This document shows, piece by piece, positions 1 through 7,906 of a stretch of DNA of 30,731 nucleotides. The first letter of the stretch is position 1, and each line of letters begins with the position of its first letter. The stretch covers positions 1-30,731 of the forward strand of contig JAUIJG010000005.1 of the NCBI GenBank assembly GCA_030431355.1. The letters run 5' to 3'. The translations under genes were made by a program, and so were the position numbers. This stretch comes from a bacterium (GTDB lineage: Bacteria > Cyanobacteriota > Vampirovibrionia > Obscuribacterales > Obscuribacteraceae). The notes beneath the pieces were generated by a model. That model did no database searches. It was not told the origin of the DNA and worked only from the letters and a program-made list of their open reading frames with translations.

Positions 1-1
1 T

Positions 2-178
2 AAAGCCTCTCTTGGAAGGCGGTATATGCACAGCTCAGGTCTAGGTCTTTATTTGTGCAAAAAAATAGTGGAAGGACATAGCGGCATCATAGGCTGTACC
101 AGCGATGACAACGGCACAACCTTTTTAGTTTCGATACCGGCGGCAGAGCCAGAGGCTGCAGCTCCATCTGAAGATTAG
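2..178 (+). CDS. Histidine kinase, C-terminal fragment (HATPase_c end)
   Basis: This is the last 58 codons of a gene that begins before the window. The reading contains GLGLYLCKKIVEGHSG, the G2-box region of a histidine kinase ATP-binding domain, then a final beta strand and an Ala/Glu-rich tail ending in TAG at 176-178. It closely resembles the end of the kinase at 6313-7434 (VGLYLCKRIVSEHGG), so the two are probably paralogues. Only the ATP lid and the last strand are visible; the sensor and H-box lie outside the window, so signal and partner cannot be named. It is the first gene of the signalling island that runs to about 10.7 kb. Confidence 0.85.
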   Translation, partial: KASLGRRYMHSSGLGLYLCKKIVEGHSGIIGCTSDDNGTTFLVSIPAAEPEAAAPSED

Positions 179-400
179 TTCTGTTCACCCTTTAGAGTGG
201 TTGGAGAGCCAATATCACACCGCAGTGTTTCAGTAATTCCTCTCAATCGCCCGATTAGAGGATTATATATACAGTTTTGCCTGCCATAGTGGTAACAACG
301 GAATAGCCACAAGCGCTAGAGAATACAAATAAAGAATGAGGCGGAGAGTCGTACTCTCAGCGCCCTCTCTTTGACGCGCTCAAAATAGGAGGACACGATC
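179..400 (+). promoter_or_regulatory. Leader region of the TPR gene, with a hairpin and strong RBS
   Basis: This is the gap between the kinase tail and the TPR gene. It contains an inverted repeat, GAGAGT (344-349) and ACTCTC (353-358) with a 3-base loop. Imperfect pairing extends it outwards to about 338-367, with one bulged C. No T-run follows, so it is not a convincing intrinsic terminator and may be a 5' leader structure. A perfect AGGAGG sits at 387-392, 8 bases before the ATG at 401. I could not identify a convincing -35/-10 pair. Confidence 0.4.
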
Positions 401-1600
401 ATGTATAGACTAATCGTAGCGCCACTATTGATAATATCACTCTTTGCGAATTCTCCTGCGGCCAATGCCAGGGATCATAATGCTCAAGAGACCAATACCA
501 CTGTTCTGAGGCAGCAATCAAAGACGGACAAACACTTGGTTAAAGCCTGGCAGAATTTCAACCTTGGAGAATACTCCAGAGCGTCAAAAGATCTGAAGCA
601 CTCAATCAAATCGCTGGCAGATAATAGCAATTGCCCTGAAAAGCTAGCCACAAGCTTAGCCAATCTGGCATGTATAAAAAGCGAGAAGGGCTCCTTCAAC
701 GAGGCTGAAGCCCTTTACCTGAAAGCTATTGATATATACGAAAGCTGTCTCGATTCCGAACATCCCTATCTTTCGGTTCTTCTGAACAATTTGGCAGTTC
801 TCTACTACCGACAGGGAGAATATGAAAAAGCCAGACCACTTTATATTGAAGTGCTGACGAGACTGGAAAGGCAATTGGGCAAGGAGCATCCTAACATAGC
901 TGTCAACCACAACAACCTGGCCGCTCTCCTTTGCAAACTAAAAGACTTTGACGGGGCCTCATACCATCTGGAAAAAGCTTTATCAATAAACAAGAAAAAG
1001 CTGGGTACGAATCATCCAGGATATGCCACGGCTCTCAACAATTTAGGAGCGGTACTATTCCTCAGGGGAGACCAAAAGAGAGCAGAAGAACTATACGAAG
1101 AAGCTCTGGAGATCAGAGAGGCGAGTTTGCCCCCGGAACACCCGGACCTGGCATTGAGTTATAACAACATAGCCCGATTAAAACTCAAACAGAATAAGCT
1201 AACAGAATCCAAAAGACTCTATGAACTGGCCCTTCGCATCAGACTGAAGGTATTCGGTAAAAAGCACCACCTGGTAGGAGTTACTTTAAACGGCATGGGA
1301 GACCTGAAGCTAGCCTGCAATGAATATAAGAAAGCGGAAAAACTGTTTTCAAAAGCACTGAGAATTCGAACCGCCGCACTGGGAGCAAATCATCTGGATG
1401 TAGCCGAAAGCTTAATAGGGCTAGCCAAAGCAAAGTATGCGCTAGGTCACAATGGTGACGCTCTAGCGGCCATGGCCAGGGCAAAAAACATAGAAGTGAA
1501 CGCTTACGGACCAGAGAGCAAAGAAGTGTTAGCCCTCAAAAAAGAAACCGAAAAAATGATCCGCAATGTCCAAAATGGTCAAATATGCAGGAAGAGCTAA
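401..1600 (+). CDS. Secreted tetratricopeptide-repeat protein (kinesin light chain type)
   Basis: The 399-residue protein starts with a signal peptide (residues 1 to about 23, hydrophobic core LIVAPLLIISLFA, cleavage likely near ANA-RD). From about residue 83 to 375 it has seven 42-residue repeats with a recurring pattern of NNLA, then AExLYxxAL, then LGxxHP. These are TPR units of the TPR_10/TPR_12 (kinesin light chain) type and form a superhelical protein-binding scaffold. No enzymatic domain is seen. A location outside the cytoplasmic membrane is inferred from the signal peptide. It sits between a kinase fragment and a receiver-HPt gene on the same strand, so it could belong to sensing or to envelope scaffolding, but a partner cannot be named. 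The start is set by the AGGAGG 8 bases upstream. Confidence 0.88.
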   Translation: MYRLIVAPLLIISLFANSPAANARDHNAQETNTTVLRQQSKTDKHLVKAWQNFNLGEYSRASKDLKHSIKSLADNSNCPEKLATSLANLACIKSEKGSFNEAEALYLKAIDIYESCLDSEHPYLSVLLNNLAVLYYRQGEYEKARPLYIEVLTRLERQLGKEHPNIAVNHNNLAALLCKLKDFDGASYHLEKALSINKKKLGTNHPGYATALNNLGAVLFLRGDQKRAEELYEEALEIREASLPPEHPDLALSYNNIARLKLKQNKLTESKRLYELALRIRLKVFGKKHHLVGVTLNGMGDLKLACNEYKKAEKLFSKALRIRTAALGANHLDVAESLIGLAKAKYALGHNGDALAAMARAKNIEVNAYGPESKEVLALKKETEKMIRNVQNGQICRKS

Positions 1601-1725
1601 TGTAATCACCCGAAAGTGGGTTAAGAAAGACCAAAATAGGGATGCTGAGAAGGCGAAAATATGAGATCTTCGAAATAGGTCTGGAGAATTCCGGATTTAA
1701 GAGTAATAAACCACGGCTGAGAATA

Positions 1726-2739
1726 ATGAAAAGCAAAATTTTGATTCTGGATGATGACAGACACGTCATAAATCTAATCCGCGGTATCCTACAAAAGTAC
1801 GACTTTGAGATCAATTGGTCTAGAACTTGCCGAGAAGCTGCACGCCATTTGCGCTCCAATCCCTGCGACTTGGTTGTAGTGGATTACAGGTTGCCGGATG
1901 GCAATGGCATAGACTGGATGACAAACATGAGAAACGAGGGTTGTCTAATTCCCTTTGTATTTCTCTCCGGATTCTGTATTGATAGGAAGGCTCAGAATCG
2001 GATGAGAAATCTGCTGGGAGTGAGATTCATTCTGGAGAAACCCATAGACTCCATACAGTTCGTCGAAGACTTAACTATTGCGTTGACCCAGCCGATAGAA
2101 GACATAAAAAGCCTCTTTGATTGCGAATCTAGAATGGAGAGAATCAAGAAGCTTTGCTCTTCAAGCGACATACTGAAAGAGATTATAGAAGAATGCGTCG
2201 ACCCGGAAGTAGAGGATTGCATTTGGATGGAAGACAAAGAAGAGAAAGGCGAACAAATTGAAGATGACTATGATCTCTTTGAAAAAATAGTATCCGAAGA
2301 CCGGTCGGAGGATGAATATAACCGGAACCAGACCGATGTAGATCTTTCAGAAGAAGAGACCGAAGACGACTTTGATTTGGCCTCATATCTGTCCGACGTC
2401 AGCAATGAAGATGAAACCGGCGACCCGATAGTTATCGATGACGACCTGGAAGAAAGCTTGAAAGAGTTAAGATTGGAGTACCTGAAGGACATTCCAAATC
2501 TGCTCCGAGACCTGGCTGACAAAATAGACAAAGCAGCACAATCGGGGTGGTCCACTGAAGAAGTTGCCAACGCAGTGATGAAAGCTCACAACATAAAAGG
2601 TTCCTCCGGCAGTCACTCTTTGATGGCAATCTCAGAAATCGCAGCAATTTTGGAAGACGCCCTTGAGAGAATAGAACCGGAGGAGAATTCCGTGATGCAA
2701 TCATCCTCCGAGGTAGGTTCTAATATGGCGCAATTGTGA
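1726..2739 (+). CDS. Receiver-HPt fusion protein
   Basis: The 337-residue protein has an N-terminal response-regulator receiver (residues 1-125; acidic pocket DDD at 9-11, phospho-acceptor D53 in VVVDYRLPDG, conserved lysine in ILEKPID). A long, very acidic linker (about 140-245) follows. The C-terminal HPt domain contains AHNIKGSSGSHS, with the phosphotransfer histidine at about residue 288. No output DNA-binding domain is present, so it should act as a phosphorelay intermediate. The frame is open from an ATG at 1642, but the extra 28 residues precede the usual receiver start and that ATG has a poorly spaced SD, so ATG 1726 is preferred. A paralogue with the same layout lies at 9778-10746. 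Confidence 0.85.
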   Translation: MKSKILILDDDRHVINLIRGILQKYDFEINWSRTCREAARHLRSNPCDLVVVDYRLPDGNGIDWMTNMRNEGCLIPFVFLSGFCIDRKAQNRMRNLLGVRFILEKPIDSIQFVEDLTIALTQPIEDIKSLFDCESRMERIKKLCSSSDILKEIIEECVDPEVEDCIWMEDKEEKGEQIEDDYDLFEKIVSEDRSEDEYNRNQTDVDLSEEETEDDFDLASYLSDVSNEDETGDPIVIDDDLEESLKELRLEYLKDIPNLLRDLADKIDKAAQSGWSTEEVANAVMKAHNIKGSSGSHSLMAISEIAAILEDALERIEPEENSVMQSSSEVGSNMAQL

Positions 2740-2749
2740 GGCAGGGACT

Positions 2750-3157
2750 ATGAAAGTAGACAAAGTATTGCTGGTAGATGACGACGCAAGCATCCGAAGA
2801 ATAGCGGAAATAGTGCTCTCTAAATTAAAGAATTGGAAGATAATTCAAGCCGAATCAGGAACCAAGGCCCTGGAGATTCTCAAAGAAGAGAAACCCGATG
2901 TGGTCTTGATGGACGTAATGATGCCGAAGATGGACGGTGTCACTGCGTTCAATAAAATGAAAGAGTCTGGTTATGAAATGACTCCGGTGATTTTTATGAC
3001 TGCCAAAGTACAAAATAGAGAAGTGGCAGCATACAAAGAGATGGGAGCGGCCGGAGTGATAACAAAACCATTTGCCCCCGCCGAACTTCCAGGACAGATA
3101 GAACGGATTTTGGAAGAATGGGCCGGCCGAGGGAATCCTCTATGCTTCAAGCCTTGA
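2750..3157 (+). CDS. Single-domain response regulator (CheY-like)
   Basis: The 135-residue protein is a receiver domain with nothing after it. It has an acidic triad at D10-D12, phospho-acceptor D55 in VVLMDVMMPKMDG, switch Thr84 and the conserved K106 in ITKPF. Such proteins relay phosphate to or from HPt domains or act by protein-protein contact. It starts 10 bases after the receiver-HPt gene, preceded by AGGCAGGG as RBS, and its 3' end overlaps the next gene, so it is within an operon. The receiver-HPt protein just upstream is a natural phosphotransfer partner (inference). The last 8 residues look non-conserved. Confidence 0.9.
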   Translation: MKVDKVLLVDDDASIRRIAEIVLSKLKNWKIIQAESGTKALEILKEEKPDVVLMDVMMPKMDGVTAFNKMKESGYEMTPVIFMTAKVQNREVAAYKEMGAAGVITKPFAPAELPGQIERILEEWAGRGNPLCFKP

Positions 3158-3774
3158 AAAGATCAGGGAAGCTCATTTATCGAATAAATCTCAAGAAAGT
3201 CTCTCAAATCGGAGCAATCTTAGTATGGCTTTTCCTTCTGGCTGGCAGCTACGGCTACGCGATCATGTACAATACCACACCCGGAGCGCGGGAGACGGTT
3301 CCGAAACACTGGCCTGCCGAAACCAAACTTAAACTCGCCAGCCCCAAATACACCCTGGTTACATTTATCCATCCTAAGTGTACCTGCTCCAGAGCCACAC
3401 TGAGGGAGCTCTGTCGCATAGTAAGCACGTGCGGACTAAAATTACAAACTGTCGTCGTAATGCTTGTTCCACAAGGCTTGCCGGAAGATTGGGCGAAAGG
3501 AGAGCTGTATGAAACAGCCAATCAGATACCGGGCACCAGAGTAATCCTTGACATGGGCGGACAAGAGGCAAAAATTTTCAACTGTCTTACGTCCGGTCAC
3601 AGTCTTCTCTACAACAACGCCGGAACTCTTCTTTTCGACGGAGGCATTACACCATCGCGGGGACACGAAGGAGACAATGTGGGCAAAAACACCATAGAAG
3701 ATTTGGTTAGAAGTCGACACAGTCAAACGAAATCAAACCAGGTCTTCGGCTGTCCTCTCAGGGAGAGAAAATAA
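3142..3774 (+). CDS. Membrane-anchored thioredoxin-fold protein, RedB-like
   Basis: This 210-residue protein has one N-terminal membrane segment (about residues 20-42) followed by a thioredoxin-like domain. The motif FIHPKCTCSRATL holds a CxC pair (C80, C82) where thioredoxins have CxxC. Later come a YNNAGTLLFDGGIT segment and an SRGHEGDN segment. These match my recollection of the RedB family, whose function is poorly defined. Topology suggests an extracytoplasmic thiol domain. ATG 3142 is preferred to ATG 3118 because GAGGGA lies about 6 bases before it; it overlaps the CheY-like gene by 16 bases. One base separates its stop from the GTG start of the hybrid kinase, so translation is coupled. 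A redox input to that kinase is only an inference. Confidence 0.7.
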   Translation: MLQALKRSGKLIYRINLKKVSQIGAILVWLFLLAGSYGYAIMYNTTPGARETVPKHWPAETKLKLASPKYTLVTFIHPKCTCSRATLRELCRIVSTCGLKLQTVVVMLVPQGLPEDWAKGELYETANQIPGTRVILDMGGQEAKIFNCLTSGHSLLYNNAGTLLFDGGITPSRGHEGDNVGKNTIEDLVRSRHSQTKSNQVFGCPLRERK

Positions 3775-3775
3775 A

Positions 3776-6316
3776 GTGTCTGATCTTAAACAGTACGCCA
3801 ACACAATAATGACGCCCGGGGCACAAGAAATATTCGACTTGAGAAGAGATGAACTGTCTCGAAGAACAGACCTGCTATTTACCACACTGATAGTTCTGGA
3901 ATGGATAGCAATGATTGTGGTGGCAGTAATAGTATCACCGCTAGCCTGGGAAGGACGGAATAGCTACATCCATCCCCATATTTTTGTGGCCGTAGTGCTT
4001 GGTGGTCTAGTTACTGCGCCGGTGGTCTATCTATACCTGACTTCCCCAGGGAAACCAATCACCAGGCATATGATTGCCTTCTCTCAGTCCCTTATCTCAG
4101 CTCTGCTCATTCACCTGACCGGAGGTCGAATTGAAACACACTTTCACATATTTGGCTCCCTGGCGTTCCTTGCTTTCTACAGAGACTGGAGGGTTTTCAT
4201 AACCGCTGTATCAGTAATTGTCCTTGATCATATGATTCGCGGAATTTACGTGCCCGAATCGGTTTATGGGGTTCTAACTGCAAGCCCCTGGCGTACAGTA
4301 GAACACGCCGGCTGGGTATTGTTCGAGAGTTTTTTTCTGGTCAAAGTCTGCAAACAAAATGAATTGGAGATGAAAGCCCTGGCAATGCAAAGGGACGAGT
4401 TGCAAACTACGAACAGCAGAATCCAGGAACTGGCCGAAGAGAGATCCAGTGAGCTTAAAAAGAAAGAGAGCCTCCTTGCGGCCATCGTGGACAACTCATA
4501 TGACGCAATCATCGCCATCGATCGAGAAGGAATTATAAAAAGCTGGAACGCAGGAGCTTCGAATCTCTATGGCTACGCAAGACAGGATGCCCTGGGGAAA
4601 GATATAAGATTGCTGATTCCAGAGAACTCTATAGAAGAATTTGATGAGATTATTGAATCGATCTATAAAGGAGGAGTGGAAAAGGAGATCGAGACCTTGA
4701 GGCTGAGGGAAGATCAGATTACTGTAGATGTAGCTCTGACTGTCTCTCCAATTATAAATGAAAAGCAGGAGTTCATCGGCTGTTCGTTGATAGAACGAGA
4801 CATAACCCACAGAAAGGAAGTAGAAAAGCGGATCAGTGAATTCTACTCAACCGTCTCCCACGAACTTAGAACACCACTGACTTCTATCAGGGGTGCACTA
4901 AGTCTTATTGATGATGACATTATTGAGCTTGATTCGAATGAAGCCAAAGAGATGATTCAAGTAGCAAGATCAAGTTCAGAGAGGCTTGTACGACTGATCA
5001 ACGATATTTTGGACCTGCGCAAAATTGAAGCAGGAAAGCTGGAACTACATCTGGAGAGAATGAACACCACGGATGTGGTTAAGCAAGGCATAGAAACAAT
5101 GCAGGGAATGGCTGACAAAGCAGATGTTAAACTTGCCACCAATCTCGATGGTAAGTCCGATGTTCTGGTCGACTCGGATAGAATGACGCAAGTTATCTCC
5201 AATCTTCTCTCCAACGCTATCAAGTATTCAGATCCGGGAAATCTCGTACTTCTTTCCGTGGATCGAGGGGAAAATGGACAGGTAAGATTTTCGGTCACCG
5301 ATGAAGGAGAAGGAATTTCCTCGGACCAGCTAGACAAATTATTCGGCAAGTTCCAACAAATCGACTCTTCCGACACCAGACCGAAGGAAGGCACTGGTCT
5401 CGGACTGGCTATTTCAAAAGCCATAGTAGAGCAACACAATGGCACCATCGGTGTTCACAGCAAGCCTGGAACCGGCTCTACTTTTTGGTTTGAGTTGCCC
5501 TATGAAAACTGCGATAGCGAAGAACCCCTTCGGTCCTGCGAAGAAACAGAGAAGTACACTCTCATCATCGAAGACGATCTTAACCTGGCGCAACTTCTAA
5601 AGCTTTGCTTAAAGAAAAGAGGGATCAAAACCAGACACGCAACCTCTATAAGACAAGCCTCAGAGTTTTTGGAAGCGCTTACTCCATCCGCGATTATTCT
5701 TGATGTGATGCTTCCCGATGGAAACGGATTGGAATTTATTGAGAATCAAAAAGCGACAAAAGTGCTGGAGAATGTTCCTGTCATAGTAGTAAGTGGTCAT
5801 GCAGAAAGTGAGTTTGAGTATGCTCAACCGTTTATCTATGACTGGTATCAAAAGCCTTTTGACTTTGAAGAACTCATAGCGACAATCGGAAATATCTTAA
5901 ATGGCAAGAGACATGTTTTGGTTATCGAAGACGACGATGAAACAAGAGCTGTGATTACAGCCCAACTAAAAACTCTGAACGCAGTCTGCCTTGAGGCAGC
6001 CGACGGCAAAAGCGCCATAGAAATTGCAAGAAAGAACCATCCGGACGTTATCGTACTGGATGTGAATTTGCCCCAGATGGACGGATTTGAGGTGGTAAAA
6101 GCTTTGAGCGGAACTCCCCCTCCGGCCCTTCTTGTCTATTCGGGAATAGACCTGGACAAAGAGGATAGAAAACGACTCAATCTAGGAATGACTAAACATC
6201 TAACCAAAGGACGAGTCAGCCCAAAACAATTCGTGTCAACAGTAGAAGAACTGCTGGAGAGGGTGAACAAGCCGGAAAGCCAAATGAGTCCGGAAAGAGA
6301 TAGCCAGAAACAATGA
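3776..6316 (+). CDS. Membrane hybrid histidine kinase, PAS-HisKA-HATPase-REC-REC
   Basis: The 846-residue protein has an N-terminal integral membrane region (about 33-190, five to six hydrophobic segments including LTGGRIETHFHIFGSLAF). A PAS domain follows (about 232-345), then a HisKA domain with the phospho-accepting H362 in SHELRTPL. The HATPase_c domain has its N box at N476/N480 and a GTGLGLAI G2 box near 539-546. Two receivers end the protein: REC1 with D643 in LDVMLPDGNG and REC2 with D762 in LDVNLPQMDG. Start is GTG 3776, with AGGGAGAG 8 bases before it. The stop overlaps the next gene in ATGA. Phosphate presumably passes from H362 through a receiver to an HPt, for which the two receiver-HPt genes nearby are candidates (inference). 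The signal is unknown. Confidence 0.92.
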   Translation: MSDLKQYANTIMTPGAQEIFDLRRDELSRRTDLLFTTLIVLEWIAMIVVAVIVSPLAWEGRNSYIHPHIFVAVVLGGLVTAPVVYLYLTSPGKPITRHMIAFSQSLISALLIHLTGGRIETHFHIFGSLAFLAFYRDWRVFITAVSVIVLDHMIRGIYVPESVYGVLTASPWRTVEHAGWVLFESFFLVKVCKQNELEMKALAMQRDELQTTNSRIQELAEERSSELKKKESLLAAIVDNSYDAIIAIDREGIIKSWNAGASNLYGYARQDALGKDIRLLIPENSIEEFDEIIESIYKGGVEKEIETLRLREDQITVDVALTVSPIINEKQEFIGCSLIERDITHRKEVEKRISEFYSTVSHELRTPLTSIRGALSLIDDDIIELDSNEAKEMIQVARSSSERLVRLINDILDLRKIEAGKLELHLERMNTTDVVKQGIETMQGMADKADVKLATNLDGKSDVLVDSDRMTQVISNLLSNAIKYSDPGNLVLLSVDRGENGQVRFSVTDEGEGISSDQLDKLFGKFQQIDSSDTRPKEGTGLGLAISKAIVEQHNGTIGVHSKPGTGSTFWFELPYENCDSEEPLRSCEETEKYTLIIEDDLNLAQLLKLCLKKRGIKTRHATSIRQASEFLEALTPSAIILDVMLPDGNGLEFIENQKATKVLENVPVIVVSGHAESEFEYAQPFIYDWYQKPFDFEELIATIGNILNGKRHVLVIEDDDETRAVITAQLKTLNAVCLEAADGKSAIEIARKNHPDVIVLDVNLPQMDGFEVVKALSGTPPPALLVYSGIDLDKEDRKRLNLGMTKHLTKGRVSPKQFVSTVEELLERVNKPESQMSPERDSQKQ

Positions 6317-7434
6317 AAGTAAGAGTGCTGCTAATAGAAGACAATAAAGCAGACCAGGCTATTATCAAAACTTGCCTGGAAAGTAACACTTACAAACTTA
6401 AGACCGTCTCCACGCTGGAAGAAGCTATCGCTTCCCTGAAAAAGACATATGATCTGGTCTTGATGGATCTGGGATTGCCTGACAGCAAGGGGATATCAAC
6501 TTATCACAAAGTTAGAGATAGAGCCCCCGCGCTTCCAATCATAGTACTAAGCGGAATCAATGATCAACAAATAGCCCTCGATGCCATTTCTAAAGGAGCC
6601 CAGGACTTTCTAGTGAAAGGCAAGTTCAATCCTCGCAATCTTAGCCGGACCATACGCTTTGCTCTATTAAGACATGAGATGGAAAAGATGAAGGTGGAAA
6701 AGGAGAAGATTAAAGAGAGAGAGAACTTTAGCGCCATGCTGAATCATAACCTGAGGGTGCCACTAATCGGAATGGAAAATGTTCTTCACCCCCTGATCAA
6801 TGGTGTCTATGGGGAACTCTCGGAAGAGGTAAAAGAAGCTATGAAAACTCTTCTGAGGGCTACCAACAATACCCATAGCCACATCAAGAGGGCACTGGAG
6901 GCATATCAACTCAATACGAAAGAGAGTTGTCTTCCCCTCGAAAAACTCGACCTTAAAGCGATTCTAAATCGCTGTATCGAAGAAGTAAAGCACTTTTACG
7001 CAAAAAAAAATGTCAGCATACATCTTGAAATTTCCGATGAGCTTCCGAATTTAACCGGAAATGAATATTCTATCTATACACTATTTCTAAACCTGATAGA
7101 TAATGCACTCAAATTCAGTCCCCAGGGTGAAACAATACAGATTTTCGCCTCCGCTATAGAGCAAGATAGAGTTTTAATCGCTCTTAAAAACAAAGGTCAA
7201 CCTATTCCCCAGGACAAACAGGAAAAAGCCTTTGAGTACTTCTTCTCCACCTCTCCCCAAAACAACTCAGGAATGGCCAGGAATAGTGACACCGGTGTAA
7301 GTATCGGTGTGGGACTCTATCTTTGTAAACGAATCGTGTCCGAGCATGGCGGAACAATAAAGTTGGACAGCGATTCAAACGGCACAAAAGTGGTAGTTGA
7401 ACTTCCCCTCACAAGAGACTCAGTCACCTTTTGA
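6313..7434 (+). CDS. Receiver-histidine kinase fusion (REC-HisKA-HATPase)
   Basis: The 373-residue soluble protein begins with a receiver (D52 in LVLMDLGLPDSKG; K102 in FLVKGKF). A charged helix (about 118-138), a dimerisation/phospho-acceptor helix and an ATPase domain (N260/N264; final GVGLYLCKRIV) follow. The H box reads LNHNLRVPL around H145, with Asn where the usual HELRTP has Glu. The ATP-binding D box is replaced by KNKG (Asn for Asp), a tolerated variant in some kinases. The Glu next to His is needed for efficient phosphotransfer in HisKA kinases, so activity may be altered. ATG overlaps the hybrid kinase stop by 4 bases, so the two are co-translated. Its tail resembles the fragment at 2-178. 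The 3' end overlaps the convergent Rcp gene by 15 bases. Confidence 0.87.
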   Translation: MKVRVLLIEDNKADQAIIKTCLESNTYKLKTVSTLEEAIASLKKTYDLVLMDLGLPDSKGISTYHKVRDRAPALPIIVLSGINDQQIALDAISKGAQDFLVKGKFNPRNLSRTIRFALLRHEMEKMKVEKEKIKERENFSAMLNHNLRVPLIGMENVLHPLINGVYGELSEEVKEAMKTLLRATNNTHSHIKRALEAYQLNTKESCLPLEKLDLKAILNRCIEEVKHFYAKKNVSIHLEISDELPNLTGNEYSIYTLFLNLIDNALKFSPQGETIQIFASAIEQDRVLIALKNKGQPIPQDKQEKAFEYFFSTSPQNNSGMARNSDTGVSIGVGLYLCKRIVSEHGGTIKLDSDSNGTKVVVELPLTRDSVTF

Positions 7435-7866
7435 AGCCGGAAACTCCACCAACTCCAACCAGAAATCATCAATCCTTTTGCAGACTTGCATCAGTCCTTC
7501 AAGGTCCCTGGGTTTTTGTATATAGCAGTTGGCGTGATTTTTGTAGGCTGAAACTATATCGTCTCTTGAATCCGAGCTAGTGAGAATGATAATCGGGGTA
7601 ACTTTGAGCCTGTCATCAGCCTTAATTTGCTGCAAAACCTCAATACCACTCAATTTGGGCATATTGAGGTCTAAAATAATCAAGTCGGGCGAGGGTTTTC
7701 CTAAATAATCACCTTTCTGGGCTAAGAAGTTCAAAACAGCTTCTCCGTCTTTAACCACATGGAGTTCGAAGGAGAATGAAGTTGCCTCCTTCAAACACTT
7801 TTTGATCAGCACAATATCTGCCGCATTGTCTTCAGCCAGAAGTATATTGGTAGCGGTCTTTCTCAT
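7420..7866 (-). CDS. Rcp1-type single-domain response regulator
   Basis: The 148-residue protein is a stand-alone receiver of the Rcp1 class, the partners of phytochrome-type kinases. It has ILLAEDNAADIVLIKKCL at the start, the insertion HVVKDGEAVLNFL, phospho-acceptor D66 in LIILDLNMPKLSG, LTSSDS and K118 in CYIQKP. It starts 40 bases after the stop of the kinase at 7907-9454 on the same strand, with AAGGAGAG 10 bases before the ATG, so kinase and regulator form a two-gene operon. Its likely role is to accept phosphate from that kinase; the downstream output is not visible. Its end overlaps the convergent receiver-kinase gene. Confidence 0.92.
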   Translation of the reverse strand: MRKTATNILLAEDNAADIVLIKKCLKEATSFSFELHVVKDGEAVLNFLAQKGDYLGKPSPDLIILDLNMPKLSGIEVLQQIKADDRLKVTPIIILTSSDSRDDIVSAYKNHANCYIQKPRDLEGLMQVCKRIDDFWLELVEFPASKGD

Positions 7867-7906
7867 TACCGGGATACTCTCCTTTTAGCCTTGCAAACCA
7901 ATTACT

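Noticed and set aside
1642..1725. 28-residue N-terminal extension of the first receiver-HPt protein
   Set aside because: The paralogue and the receiver fold start at MKSKILILDDD; the AGGG before 1642 is only one base from the ATG.
4957..5448. 163-residue open frame antisense to the hybrid kinase
   Set aside because: Ser/Arg-rich product opposite the HisKA/HATPase region; a typical shadow frame.
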